The notes: generated by a model from the letters alone, not told the origin. DNA of 64,000 nt from Pseudooceanicola sp050897975 (GCF_050897975.1 NZ_JBPAXY010000003.1:434001-498000), one strand, 5' to 3'; positions 32,615 through 41,986 are shown, numbered from the stretch's first letter. Numbers and translations: made by a program.

Positions 32615-33682
32615 TCAGATCTTGAAGACCTTGCGCGCCACGTCCTCGTAGAAGGCCTTCTTGGCGCTGTCGGGCACATCCATGTGGTCGAAGACGCCGA
32701 CCTCTTCGGGCACGTATTGCCAGGGGTAGTCCATGGCATACATCATCCGGTCGACGCCGATCACCTCTTGCACGAACTTCACCGGCGGCGCCCAGCCGAC
32801 GCCCGAGGAGGTGTAGTAGAAGTTGTCGATCAGATAGTCCCAGGCGCGCCGCTTCAGCGGCTGCACATTGGGATGGCGCCCGGTCTTCGAGATATGCCCG
32901 TGCATGTAGTCGATCCGGTAAAGCCAGTAGGGCAACGCCTCGCCGCAATGGCCGAGGATGATGTTCAGCTTGGGGAACCGGTCGAACAGGCCCGAGACCA
33001 CCAGCCGCAGCGCGTGCAACCCCGTCTCGCAGGCAAAGCCATAGACGGCGGCATCCAGGCAGCGCGGCAGGAAGGGGTCGATCATGTCGGCGGGCGGCGT
33101 GTTGGGGTGCAGGTAGATCGGCACGTCCAGCGCCTCTGCCGCCTCGAAGAGACCCCAGTATTTCTCGTCGTCCAGATAGACCCCCAGGGTGTGCGAGTTC
33201 AGGATGCCGCCGCGCAGCCCCAGCTTGGTCACCCCGCGTTCCAGCTCCTTCTCGGCCTCGCCGATGTCGAGCGGCGAGAAGGCCGCCAGCCCCAGGAAAC
33301 GGTCGGGATGGGCCGCGACGCCCTCGGCCAGCATGTCGTTGGCCATGCGCGCAAGCGCCGTGCCCTGGGCGGGCTCGAACACCTGCACCCCGGGGCTGGA
33401 AAGCGCCAGCACCGCCATGTCGATGCCTGCCGCATCCATGTCCGCCAGCCGCTCCTCGCCCAGCGAGGTGATGCGCCGGTTATGCGCCTGGGCCTTCTCG
33501 GTCTTCGACTTGCCGAAGAAGCCCCACAGGCTCTGGAACCCCGGATCGCTGATCGAGCCGTCATCCAGGCCCTTGATGTAGAGATCCTTGATCTCCTGCG
33601 GCAGCCAGGCCTCTTCGGTGGCGATCCGCTTGTAGGGCGGGTTGGGATTGCGCGGCGGGAAATCGGGATAGCGCAGGGTCAT
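32615..33682 (-). CDS. LigW-like amidohydrolase-superfamily aromatic acid decarboxylase
   Basis: 355 aa. N-terminal RIATEEAW carries the metal-binding Glu of the non-oxidative decarboxylase branch; other presumed ligands are H192 (IYLHPNTPP), H245 (ILGHCGEALPYWLYRIDYMH) and D318 (MYAMDYPWQYV). These motifs recall 5-carboxyvanillate decarboxylase (LigW) and gamma-resorcylate decarboxylase, which remove CO2 from hydroxylated aromatic acids without a cofactor. Its start overlaps the stop of the TAXI-TRAP permease gene by four bases, so importer and enzyme form one operon. Substrate is inferred to be an aromatic carboxylate; not proven. Confidence 0.85.
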   Translation of the reverse strand: MTLRYPDFPPRNPNPPYKRIATEEAWLPQEIKDLYIKGLDDGSISDPGFQSLWGFFGKSKTEKAQAHNRRITSLGEERLADMDAAGIDMAVLALSSPGVQVFEPAQGTALARMANDMLAEGVAAHPDRFLGLAAFSPLDIGEAEKELERGVTKLGLRGGILNSHTLGVYLDDEKYWGLFEAAEALDVPIYLHPNTPPADMIDPFLPRCLDAAVYGFACETGLHALRLVVSGLFDRFPKLNIILGHCGEALPYWLYRIDYMHGHISKTGRHPNVQPLKRRAWDYLIDNFYYTSSGVGWAPPVKFVQEVIGVDRMMYAMDYPWQYVPEEVGVFDHMDVPDSAKKAFYEDVARKVFKI

Positions 33683-35586
33683 GTCGTTTGTCCTTCTTCG
33701 AGTTTTCGATCTTCAGGGGTCCGGGAAGAGGCCCCCTGCCCGCCGCCCGCGAAGCGGGTCAGCAGCCAGGCAGCCGGAAGAGAGGCCAGCGTGCCGATCA
33801 GCGCGGGCAGGCTTGCGGGGGGCAGCACGGCGGTCAGCCCGCCGATGGCCAGCGCCAGGGCCCCCACGGCCAGGCGGCGGGCCCCGCCGCCGTAGGCGCG
33901 GCGGTTGGCCAGCACCTCGGCCAGCAGGAAGCCCGCCACGGCGATGGTCACGACAGAGACGGCGATCTCCGACCAGCTGCCATGCCAGACCAGCGCCGGG
34001 TTCAGGGCGAAGACGAAGGGCAGCAGGTAGGCGGTGATCGCCAGTTTCACCCCGGTCACGCCGGTCTGCCACATGTCCGATCCGGCGATGGAGGCGGCCG
34101 AATAGCTGGCGATGGCCACCGGCGGGGTCAGCATGGACAGCAGGCCAAAGTAGAAGATGAAGAGATGGGCGCTCATCTGCTCGACCCCGGCCTTCACCAG
34201 CGCGGGCGCCAGCAGGACCGAGATCACCACATAGACGCCCGTGGTGGGCATCCCGACGCCCAGGATCACCGCAAGGGCGGCGGTGGCCGCCAAGAGCGAC
34301 AGCAGGCCACCCGCGGCGGCGATCTTGCCAAGGGCCAGGGTCAGGGCGAAGCCCAGTCCGGTGACGTTGATCGTACCGATGACGATCCCCGCCACGGCGC
34401 TGACCAGGATCACCGGCACCAGCGTCTGCCCCGAGATCGCCAGGATCCGGCCCAGGAAACGGGGCGACAGCGTCTCGCGCGGGGCGCGGATCAGGTTCAG
34501 CGCCAGCGCCGCCAGGGCCGAGTAAAGCGCGGCCTTGCCCGGCCCGTAGCCCAGCACGAAAAGGAACCAGATCAGCACGCCGAGCGGGGCCAGCAGCGGC
34601 CAGGCCCCCAAGAGGGCGGCGCCGGGTTTCGGCAGGGCCTCGCGCGGCTCGCCGGCGATGCCATGGGCCACGGCGAAGCGGTCCACCTGGCGATAGAGCA
34701 GGTAGTAGTAGAAGAGCGCGGGCAGGAAGGCCGCGATCACCACGTCGCCATAGCCCACCTGAAGGAACTCGGCGATGACGAAGGCCGTCGCCCCCATGAC
34801 CGGCGGCGCGATCTGCCCGCCGTTCGAGGCCACGGCCTCGATCGCGGCGGCATAGCGCGCGGGGAAGCCTGCCTTCTTCATCATCGGGATGGTGACCACC
34901 CCGGTGGACATGACATTGGCCACGGTCGAGCCCGACAGCGTGCCAAAGAGCGACGAGGCCAGGATGGCCACCTTGGCCGGGCCGCCTCGGCGGTGCCCCA
35001 TCAACGACAGCGCCAGTTGGGTCATGGCATCAGACCCGCCGACGGCGGTCAGCACGACGCCGAACAGGATGAACCCCATGATCTGATTGGCCGCCACGTT
35101 CAGCACCAGCCCGGGCACGCCGTTGCTGTCGTTGTAGACATAAAGCAGGTAGCGGGCGGGCTTCAGATAGGCCCCTTCGAAAAGCCCCGGCGCCAGCCAG
35201 CCCCAGAAGCCGTAGGCCATGAAGACCACGCCCAGCACCGCCAGGACCAGGCCGCAATGGCGCCGGGTGGCCTCCAGCATCCCGGCGATGGCCAGGGCTG
35301 CGGGCACCCATTTCTCGGGCCCCCGCAGATGGGCCGTCAGCAGCCAGTCCTCATAGTTCCAGGCCAGCCAGAGCCAGCCGCCCATGGCGGCCAGGGCAAA
35401 GGCCAGGTCGGGCCAGCGCCAGCCCCCCGCAAGGGGCTTGGCCACCAGGCCCGCCAGCACCGCCAGCCCCAGCACCACGGCCAGGTATTGCTCGGTGATG
35501 ACCACGGCGCCCAGGCGCCCGGGCAGATCGAGGATCCAGGCGATCCCCAGCACCGGCAAAAGCGCGGTGACGATCCGACGGCTCAT
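33679..35586 (-). CDS. TAXI-type TRAP transporter permease (fused DctQ-DctM)
   Basis: 635 aa with about 16-18 membrane helices. The large-subunit core shows SLFGTLSGSTVANVMSTGVVTIPMMKK and EAVASNGGQIAPPVMGATAFV, typical of the fused TRAP permeases that work with TAXI binding proteins. It imports a carboxylate using an ion gradient. It lies 21 bp downstream of the TAXI binding-protein gene and overlaps the decarboxylase gene by four bases (ATGA). Confidence 0.93.
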   Translation of the reverse strand: MSRRIVTALLPVLGIAWILDLPGRLGAVVITEQYLAVVLGLAVLAGLVAKPLAGGWRWPDLAFALAAMGGWLWLAWNYEDWLLTAHLRGPEKWVPAALAIAGMLEATRRHCGLVLAVLGVVFMAYGFWGWLAPGLFEGAYLKPARYLLYVYNDSNGVPGLVLNVAANQIMGFILFGVVLTAVGGSDAMTQLALSLMGHRRGGPAKVAILASSLFGTLSGSTVANVMSTGVVTIPMMKKAGFPARYAAAIEAVASNGGQIAPPVMGATAFVIAEFLQVGYGDVVIAAFLPALFYYYLLYRQVDRFAVAHGIAGEPREALPKPGAALLGAWPLLAPLGVLIWFLFVLGYGPGKAALYSALAALALNLIRAPRETLSPRFLGRILAISGQTLVPVILVSAVAGIVIGTINVTGLGFALTLALGKIAAAGGLLSLLAATAALAVILGVGMPTTGVYVVISVLLAPALVKAGVEQMSAHLFIFYFGLLSMLTPPVAIASYSAASIAGSDMWQTGVTGVKLAITAYLLPFVFALNPALVWHGSWSEIAVSVVTIAVAGFLLAEVLANRRAYGGGARRLAVGALALAIGGLTAVLPPASLPALIGTLASLPAAWLLTRFAGGGQGASSRTPEDRKLEEGQTT

Positions 35587-35607
35587 GACAGCTCTCCTTC
35601 GCCGCGC

Positions 35608-36603
35608 TTACTGCAAGGCTGCGTCGCGGGCGGCGTTTTCCTCGGACCAGATCCCCTTCTCGGTAAAGAAGGCGACGGCGGCCGGGTGGTAGGGCACCGT
35701 GTTGGTGGGCGCGGCCATCAGATCCTGCGCGGCGGCGGCCAGCGGCGGGTAGTCCGCCTTCAGCCCCGGCAGGTCGTCATAGAGGGCCGACAGGATCGCC
35801 GTGGCATCCTCGTCCGACAGATCGGCCGAGGTGGTCAGGTAGACGTCATAGGCCGAGACGGTGACCGGATCGGTGATCTCGGGCATCCGGGGATTGGGGG
35901 CGACCTCCATCAGATAGACCCCGTTGAACAGGGCGTTGATGCCCTCGCTGGTGGCGCCCTCGCCGGTGATCGACAGATAACGGATGCCGCCGGGGATCGT
36001 GGCATGGGCCTGCTGGGTCAACGGGATCCCCACGGCCACGCCGGTGGCATCCACCGCCCCTTCGGTCAGCGCCTCCATCCCCTGGCCCAGGCCCGCGACG
36101 GTCACGCCTTCGACCTGATCCAGCGACAGCCCCCCGGCCTGAAGGATGGCGGTATTCACCCGCCCCGTGGCCGCCTGGGCCGACAGTTCGGTGATGACCC
36201 GCTTGCCCGCCAGGTCGGCGACCTCGGTCATGCCGCTGTCGGCGCGCACCACCAGGGCCTGACGCAGCGGCCAGAGCCGGGCCAGGACGCGGATGTCGGT
36301 ATAGGGATCATTGCCGTATTCGCCACGGTACCAGGCGCCCGCGTCGATCGAGGAATTCAGCCCCAGGGTCACCTCGCCCGCGTCGATCAGCGGGATATAG
36401 ACCGAGGACCCGGTGAAGGGCTGCACCGTCACCTGGCGTTCCAGGCTGTCTTGCAGCGCGGCGGCGATGCCCCCGCCGATGGTGTAATACAGCGTCCCCT
36501 GCGGGTTGGTGCCCAGCGTGATGCGTCCCTGGGCCTGGGCCGGTGCGGCCACGCCAATGGTAGCGGCCACCGCGCAAGCGGCAGCCATGAAACGTGCGAT
36601 CAT
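35608..36603 (-). CDS. TAXI-family TRAP transporter solute-binding protein
   Basis: 331 aa with signal peptide (cleaved near AQAQG, residue 25). ITLGTNPQGTLYYTIGGGIAAALQ and LVVRADSGMTEVADLAGKRVITE are TAXI motifs. It captures the solute for the permease downstream. GGAGG lies 5 nt before the ATG. First gene of the binding protein-permease-decarboxylase operon, divergent from the LysR gene at 36713, with the operator at 36675-36714 between them. Confidence 0.93.
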   Translation of the reverse strand: MIARFMAAACAVAATIGVAAPAQAQGRITLGTNPQGTLYYTIGGGIAAALQDSLERQVTVQPFTGSSVYIPLIDAGEVTLGLNSSIDAGAWYRGEYGNDPYTDIRVLARLWPLRQALVVRADSGMTEVADLAGKRVITELSAQAATGRVNTAILQAGGLSLDQVEGVTVAGLGQGMEALTEGAVDATGVAVGIPLTQQAHATIPGGIRYLSITGEGATSEGINALFNGVYLMEVAPNPRMPEITDPVTVSAYDVYLTTSADLSDEDATAILSALYDDLPGLKADYPPLAAAAQDLMAAPTNTVPYHPAAVAFFTEKGIWSEENAARDAALQ

Positions 36604-36674
36604 GATATCCTCCCTTGCCGGCAGCTCCTCTTCCGCCGGGAGGTCAGGTTAGCATTGATAGATTGTCCCTTTTG

Positions 36675-36714
36675 ATGAATGTTTACGTGATATTCATGTA
36701 GGAACCTTATGAAT
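36675..36714. promoter_or_regulatory. LysR-type operator: three alternating half-sites
   Basis: ATGAAT (36675-36680), ATTCAT (36692-36697) and ATGAAT (36709-36714), each separated by exactly 11 bp. The first two give the classical T-N11-A LysR box with perfect 6-bp arms; the second and third repeat the pattern with arms reversed and cover the LysR start codon. It fits autorepression of the LysR gene plus activation of the divergent TAXI operon. Confidence 0.75.
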
Positions 36715-37609
36715 GACCATTTCCCACCTGACCCTTCGCCAGTTGCAGGCGATCCGGGCGATCTATGACGCGGGCCAGATCTCGGCCGCCGCCGAGGCCC
36801 TGGCGGTCAGCCAGTCGGCGGCCAGCGTCCTGCTGGGCCAGGCCGAAGCGACCCTGGGCACGCGCCTTTTCGACCGCACCACGCGGCGGGTGACTCCGAC
36901 CGAGGCGGTCGAGCAGATCATCGGCATCGTGAACCGCATTCTTGCCGACGTGGCCTCGATCGACGCGGTGATGACCGACCTGAAAGAGCTGGAACGCGGG
37001 GTGGTGCGCATCGCGGCCACGCCCGCCACCGGCATTGCCCTGCTGCCGCGCACGGTCGAACGCTTCCTCGCGGCCCACCCCCGGATCCAGCTGGACATGA
37101 ACGACTGCGCCCCCGACCAGTTCTTCAGCCTGATCCGGGACGAGAAGGTGGATTTCGGCATCGGCATTCCGCCGGGCGACCGGGCCGATTTCGACTATCG
37201 CGTGCTGCACCACGATCCGGTCCACCTGGTCTGCCACCGCACCCATCCGCTGGCGCGGCGGCCCCAGGTGGCCTGGCGCGCGCTGGATGGCGAGCCGCTG
37301 ATCCTGGCGCGGCGCAACTACGGGGTGCGCGAGCAGGTCGAGGCGACGATCCGCGCCGCCGGGGGCAACCCCAATGTGGTCAGCGAGATCGGCTTTCTCT
37401 ATTCCGCCGAATGGATGGTGGCCAGCGGCATGGGCATGGCGGCCTTCCCGGCCCGGCTGGCCCAGGCGATCCGCAATCCCGAGGTGGTGGTGGTGCCGCT
37501 GGTCGATCCGGTGATCACCCGCACCATGGCGGTGATCAGCCGCCGGGGCCGCAGCCTGTCGCCCCCGGCGCAACGTTTCGTCGAACTGCTGGCGGCCGAT
37601 CTGCGGTAG
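36713..37609 (+). CDS. LysR-family regulator, divergent from the TAXI-decarboxylase operon
   Basis: 298 aa. Winged helix-turn-helix 1-62 (LRQLQAIRAIYDAGQISAAAEALAVSQSAASVLLGQAEATLGTRLF) and a periplasmic-binding-protein-like effector domain (about 92-295). The ATG lies within the third half-site of the presumed operator. Likely controls uptake and decarboxylation of the aromatic acid, with substrate or product as effector; this follows from position and the operator. It converges on the NYN gene (24-bp gap). Confidence 0.9.
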   Translation: MTISHLTLRQLQAIRAIYDAGQISAAAEALAVSQSAASVLLGQAEATLGTRLFDRTTRRVTPTEAVEQIIGIVNRILADVASIDAVMTDLKELERGVVRIAATPATGIALLPRTVERFLAAHPRIQLDMNDCAPDQFFSLIRDEKVDFGIGIPPGDRADFDYRVLHHDPVHLVCHRTHPLARRPQVAWRALDGEPLILARRNYGVREQVEATIRAAGGNPNVVSEIGFLYSAEWMVASGMGMAAFPARLAQAIRNPEVVVVPLVDPVITRTMAVISRRGRSLSPPAQRFVELLAADLR

Positions 37610-37633
37610 CCGCGCCGTCGACGGACACACGGG

Positions 37634-38239
37634 TCAGGCCCTGAGACGGCCGCCCTCCGCCCCGGCCGGTCCGCGCGGATCCAGCCAAAGCCGCCCCGCC
37701 CGATAGCCGCCGCGCAGAAGATACCCCTCTTCGGCGACCTCGGGGTGGCGATCGACCCAATCACGGAACCGGTCGTTGGTGACCACCCGGGCGCCCCGTT
37801 GCCGCGCCAATTGCAGGATGACCTCATCCGCCGGAGTGCCCTTCGGCACCACCCGCACCTGGCCGGGCCGCATCCCGAGACGCTTGGCCAGGGCGCCGCT
37901 GCCCTGGTAGCGACCACAGAGCTTGTATCCGGCATTGGCATCGAAGACGACAAGCGGCACCTGGCCCCGGTCCCGCAACAGCCGCACCGCCTCTTGCACG
38001 GGGCCGAGGTCCGGCCCCTGCCCTTTCCAATGCATGATGTTGGACCCATCCAGGATGACCCCGCCCCGCCGCCACGCCCCGGGCGCCCCGTCGCCGCGCA
38101 GAAGCTGCCGCAGGAGCAGGAAAAGGCTGGCCAGCGTGCAGGGCCCGGCCAGCAACAGCCAATCCGAAAGCCCCGGCACCAGCAGCGCCGCCAGAAGGCC
38201 CGCCGTGGACAGGGCCAAAATGATGATGAGTGCGAACAT
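37634..38239 (-). CDS. Membrane-anchored NYN-domain ribonuclease-like protein
   Basis: 201 aa. Two hydrophobic helices (about 3-23 and 27-46) anchor a C-terminal NYN (PIN-like) nuclease domain, about 58-190. The four acidic residues expected for metal-dependent RNA cleavage are seen: D64 (VILDGSNIMHW), D100 (VVFDANAGY), D138 (TPADEVIL) and D156 (VVTNDRFRDW), in a Zc3h12a-like order. GGAGGG lies 6 nt before the ATG. Possible role: membrane-localised RNA turnover. No antitoxin-like gene is adjacent, which argues against a simple toxin-antitoxin pair. Confidence 0.8.
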   Translation of the reverse strand: MFALIIILALSTAGLLAALLVPGLSDWLLLAGPCTLASLFLLLRQLLRGDGAPGAWRRGGVILDGSNIMHWKGQGPDLGPVQEAVRLLRDRGQVPLVVFDANAGYKLCGRYQGSGALAKRLGMRPGQVRVVPKGTPADEVILQLARQRGARVVTNDRFRDWVDRHPEVAEEGYLLRGGYRAGRLWLDPRGPAGAEGGRLRA

Positions 38240-38582
38240 GCCGGACCCTCCCCCTCGCCCGATGAAACGCCGCAACGGGCAAAGGTGCAACCGACATTGG
38301 CGGTTCGGCGGCAGACGAAGACGGAAAACACGTCCAGGGGGGCGGCCCCCGGAGGCATTCCGATGCGCCAAGGGATCTCCCCCCGACGGCAGCATCCTCC
38401 CGAGGGCCGACACAGTGGACGGGACCCGGAAACACGCGACACCGGCGCCCCTTGCCGCGCCCGAAGGCCCTGGGCCCCGGCCCGCCCATCAGTTGCGAAA
38501 AACACAACAGTTGGCCCTATCTTTGAAATTTCCGGACGTATCCCCCTCTGCTAAGCTTTCGGCATTGATAGGGAGGAACATC
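38240..38582. other. Intergenic region between the NYN gene and the peptide-type ABC operon
   Basis: 343 bp with no supported gene. The right part is AT-richer and holds GTTG...CAAC dyads (around 38491-38511) and the AGGGAGGA ribosome-binding site of the binding-protein gene 5 nt before its ATG. Promoter elements are not clear enough to call. Confidence 0.5.
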
Positions 38583-40112
38583 ATGAACACTAAGCTCTGG
38601 CGCGCCCTGCGTGCCGCGGGCGTGCTGGCCGTGTGCGCAGCCGGCGCCCCCGCCCTTGCCGGCCCCGACGACGACACCCTGCGCGTCGCCATGGCCGAGG
38701 AAATCCTGAACCTCGACTACAACTACACCACCAAACGCGAATACATCATCCTGGCGCAGCTGACCGATGCGACGCTGTTCGACCTGGATCCGGAAACGCA
38801 GGAATTCAAACCCGCCATCGCCACCGGCTATACTTGGGTCGACGATGCGACGCTGGACGTGACCCTGCGCGATGACGTGACCTTCCACGACGGCACCCCG
38901 CTAACGGCGGCCGATGTGGCCTATAGCTACAACTGGATCGCCAACCCCGAAAGCGAGTCCAACGCAACCGGCGTGGTCGACCGCTGGCTGGACACCGCCG
39001 AGGTCCTCAGCCCCACCTCGGTCCGCTTCCACCTGAAGTCGGTCTATCCGCTGGTGCTGCGCGACATGGCCAACCGGATCATGATCCGCAAGGACGGCAC
39101 CTATGGCAGCGGCGCCGAGATCGACCGCGACGCCATGGCCAGCGCCCTGATCGGCACCGGCCCCTACAGGGTCACCAGCTTCGAACCGGGGACCGAGCTT
39201 GTGCTGGAACGTTATGACGGCTTCTTCGGCGCGGCCCCCGCGATCGAGAGCATCGTGGTGCGCAACATCCCCGATATCGGCACCCAACAGGCAGAGCTGA
39301 TGTCGGGTGGTATCGACTGGATGTTCAAGGTGCCGCTGGACCTGGCGGAAAGCCTGGGCGCCACACCCATGGCCACCCATCTGTCCGGTCCCGACCTGCG
39401 CGTCGGCTTCCTGGTGCTGGATGCCAACGGCTATACCGATCCCGAAGGGGCGCTGACCGATGTCCGTGTGCGTCAGGCGATCAACCACGCGCTGAACACC
39501 GCTGAGATGGCGCAATACCTGATCGGCGGCTCGGCCGAGGCGATCCACACCGCCTGCCACCCGGCGCAGTTCGGCTGCGACCAGTCCGTCACGGCCTATG
39601 ACTACGACCCCGAGAAGGCCAAGGCCCTGCTGGCCGAGGCGGGCTTCGCCGATGGTTTCCCGCTGGAGCTGTGGGCCTATCGCGACAAGCCGGTGGCAGA
39701 GGCCGTGGCCTCCGACCTGACCGCCGTGGGCATCGACGTGGACCTGCGCTACGTGAAGCTGGAAAGCCTCAACCAGGCCCGCGCCGCGCGCGAGATCCCG
39801 GCCTATTTCGGCACCTGGGGCTCTGGCGGCACAGCGGATACCGCCGCCATCGCCCGGATCCACTTTGATGCCGAGTCGGATCGCAACATGTCCGGCGACC
39901 AGGATCTGGCCGATCTTGTCCTGTCGGCAGAACAGACCGCCGATCAGGAGAAGCGCAAGGAGATCTACTCCGAGGCCATCGGGCATATCGCCGATCAGGC
40001 CTATTGGGCGCCGCTCTTCTCCTACGCGGCCAACTACCTGGTCTCGCCCGATCTCGACTTCCCGCTGGACCCCGACGGGCTGCCCCGGTTGCAGAACTCG
40101 AGCTGGAAATGA
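38583..40112 (+). CDS. Peptide/nickel-type ABC transporter substrate-binding protein
   Basis: 509 aa SBP_bac_5 protein with signal peptide (cleaved near ALAGPDD, residue 26). Family motifs: LRDDVTFHDGTPLTAADVAYSYNWI and IGTGPYRVTSFEPGTELVLERYDGFFG. It delivers solute to the two permeases that follow (51-bp gap). First gene of a five-gene operon ending in a lyase. Such proteins bind peptides but also opines, aminopolycarboxylates and metal chelates; the lyase suggests a non-peptide ligand (inference). Confidence 0.93.
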   Translation: MNTKLWRALRAAGVLAVCAAGAPALAGPDDDTLRVAMAEEILNLDYNYTTKREYIILAQLTDATLFDLDPETQEFKPAIATGYTWVDDATLDVTLRDDVTFHDGTPLTAADVAYSYNWIANPESESNATGVVDRWLDTAEVLSPTSVRFHLKSVYPLVLRDMANRIMIRKDGTYGSGAEIDRDAMASALIGTGPYRVTSFEPGTELVLERYDGFFGAAPAIESIVVRNIPDIGTQQAELMSGGIDWMFKVPLDLAESLGATPMATHLSGPDLRVGFLVLDANGYTDPEGALTDVRVRQAINHALNTAEMAQYLIGGSAEAIHTACHPAQFGCDQSVTAYDYDPEKAKALLAEAGFADGFPLELWAYRDKPVAEAVASDLTAVGIDVDLRYVKLESLNQARAAREIPAYFGTWGSGGTADTAAIARIHFDAESDRNMSGDQDLADLVLSAEQTADQEKRKEIYSEAIGHIADQAYWAPLFSYAANYLVSPDLDFPLDPDGLPRLQNSSWK

Positions 40113-40163
40113 CCTGACGGTGGGGGCCTTCCCGGCCCCCGCCCCTCACCCGAGGACATCCTG

Positions 40164-41081
40164 ATGCTGCGATACATCGCCCTGCGCGGCCTGCTGGCCC
40201 TGCTTGTGGCCTTCACCGTTTCCCTGGCCGCCTTCCTGCTGCTGAACGTCGCCGCCGACCCGGCCCAGGCCATCGCCGGAGAGGACGCCACCCCCGAGGT
40301 GGTCGAGACGATCCGCGCCCGCTACGGCCTCGACCGGCCGCTGGCCGTGCGCTATGCCGACTGGCTGGGCGGCGTGGTCCAGGGCGATTTCGGCGAAAGC
40401 TATTACTGGCACAAGCCTGTGGCCTCGCTGGTCGCCGACCGCGCGGACGAGACCATCACCCTGGCCTTCTCGGCCCTGGCCGTGACCATCCTGATTGCCA
40501 TTCCCCTGGGCGCACTGGCCGCCCTGAACCCCAATTCCTGGATCGACCGCCTGGCCCTTGGGGTCGCGGTCTCGGCCCAGGCGGTGCCGAATTTCTGGCT
40601 GGGGCTGATCATGATCATCCTCTTCGCGGTGATGATGCCGATCTTCCCGGTCTCGGGCGATGACAGCTGGCGCCACTTCGTCCTGCCGGCCTTCGTCCTG
40701 GGCGCCTCCTCCGTCCCGGCGGTCATGCGCCTGACCCGGACCGGGCTGATCGAGGTGATGGGCGCCGATTATATCCGCACCGCACGCTCCAAGGGGTTTC
40801 GCGGCTGGCAACTGCTGCGCCGCCATGCCCTGCGCAACGCCATCCTGCCGGTGATCTCGGTCCTGGCGGTCCAGCTGGGGCAGAAGTTCGGCGGCTCCGT
40901 CATCACCGAAAGCATCTTTGCCATCAACGGCCTGGGACGGCTGGCGCTGGAAAGCATCCTGGGCGCGGATATCCCCACCGTGCAGATGCTGATCTTCGTC
41001 TTCGCCATCGTCTTTGTCGCCATGAACCTTCTGGCCGATATCCTGAACGCGGCCCTGGACCCGAGGATCCGGATCGGATGA
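40164..41081 (+). CDS. Peptide-type ABC transporter permease (DppB-like)
   Basis: 305 aa, six membrane helices, N-terminal RYIALRGLLALLVAFTVSLAAFLLLN and ATPase-contact loop YIRTARSKGFRGWQLLRRHALRNAI. This is the first of two inner-membrane subunits. Its stop overlaps the second permease gene by four bases. Confidence 0.93.
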   Translation: MLRYIALRGLLALLVAFTVSLAAFLLLNVAADPAQAIAGEDATPEVVETIRARYGLDRPLAVRYADWLGGVVQGDFGESYYWHKPVASLVADRADETITLAFSALAVTILIAIPLGALAALNPNSWIDRLALGVAVSAQAVPNFWLGLIMIILFAVMMPIFPVSGDDSWRHFVLPAFVLGASSVPAVMRLTRTGLIEVMGADYIRTARSKGFRGWQLLRRHALRNAILPVISVLAVQLGQKFGGSVITESIFAINGLGRLALESILGADIPTVQMLIFVFAIVFVAMNLLADILNAALDPRIRIG

Positions 41082-41986
41082 GTACCACCGACACACCCCT
41101 GGCCCCCGTCGCCACCGACCGCGCCATGACCCCCGCCCAGATGTTCCGCCAGCGCATGTTCGGCCATCGCGGCTTTCTGCTGGGCGCCGGGCTGATCCTG
41201 CTGATCGTGCTGATCGCCATCTTCGCCCCGCTGCTGGCGCCCCATGATCCCTTCGCGCAAACCCTGTCGGCCCGGATGCGGCCCCCCGTCTGGTCCGAGG
41301 GCGGCAGCTGGGATTACATCCTGGGCACCGATCAGAACGGCCGCGATTACCTGTCGCGTTTGATCTACGGCACCCGCGTGTCGATCACCATCGGCCTTGG
41401 CGCCGCCACCGTGGGGATGCTGATCGGCGTGACCCTGGGCGTGCTGGCGGGCTATTTCGGCGGCTGGATCGACCACGGCATCAGCTTCCTTCTGACCGCC
41501 CAGCTGGCCCTGCCCGGCCTCCTGCTGGCCATGGCGCTGGTCTTCATCATCGGCCCCTCGATCTGGGTCGTGATCGGCATCGTCGGGGTGCTGCACTGGA
41601 CCTATTACCTGGTGGTCACCCGCGCCGCGACACAGCGCATCCGGTCCCAGGATTTCGTCGCCGCCGCCGCCGCCTCGGGCGCGACCTCTCGGCAGATCAT
41701 CTGGCACGAGATCCTGCCCAATCTGCTGAGCCAGATCATCGTGATCTTCACCTTCGAACTGGGCATCGCGATCCTCGCCGAAAGCTCTCTGTCCTTCCTC
41801 GGCGTCGGCATCCAGCCTCCGACGCCGTCCTGGGGCCTGATGATCGCCGAGGGCAAACAGGCCATGTTCTATCGTCCCTGGCTGGTGATCCTGCCCGGTA
41901 TCTGCCTGTTCCTGCTGGTCATCGGCGCCAACCTGATGGGCGACGGGCTACGCGACATCACCTCGCCGGAGGGCCGCAACGAATGA
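41078..41986 (+). CDS. Peptide-type ABC transporter permease (DppC-like)
   Basis: 302 aa, six membrane helices with the DppC-type N-terminal loop (FAPLLAPHDPF, LGTDQNGRDYLSRLIYGTRVS) and contact loop QDFVAAAAASGATSRQIIWHEILPN. Coupled by four-base overlaps to both neighbours. Confidence 0.93.
   Translation: MSTTDTPLAPVATDRAMTPAQMFRQRMFGHRGFLLGAGLILLIVLIAIFAPLLAPHDPFAQTLSARMRPPVWSEGGSWDYILGTDQNGRDYLSRLIYGTRVSITIGLGAATVGMLIGVTLGVLAGYFGGWIDHGISFLLTAQLALPGLLLAMALVFIIGPSIWVVIGIVGVLHWTYYLVVTRAATQRIRSQDFVAAAAASGATSRQIIWHEILPNLLSQIIVIFTFELGIAILAESSLSFLGVGIQPPTPSWGLMIAEGKQAMFYRPWLVILPGICLFLLVIGANLMGDGLRDITSPEGRNE

Noticed and set aside
33688..36675. Very long open frame (about 995 codons, + strand) opposite the TAXI-TRAP operon
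   Set aside because: It is antisense to well-supported transporter genes, rich in Gly, Gln, His and Arg, and has no domain motifs. Such frames arise from high GC at third positions of the real genes.
37634..38239. NYN/PIN-like protein as a toxin of a toxin-antitoxin pair
   Set aside because: No small antitoxin-like gene is adjacent, and the membrane anchor is not typical of VapC-type toxins.
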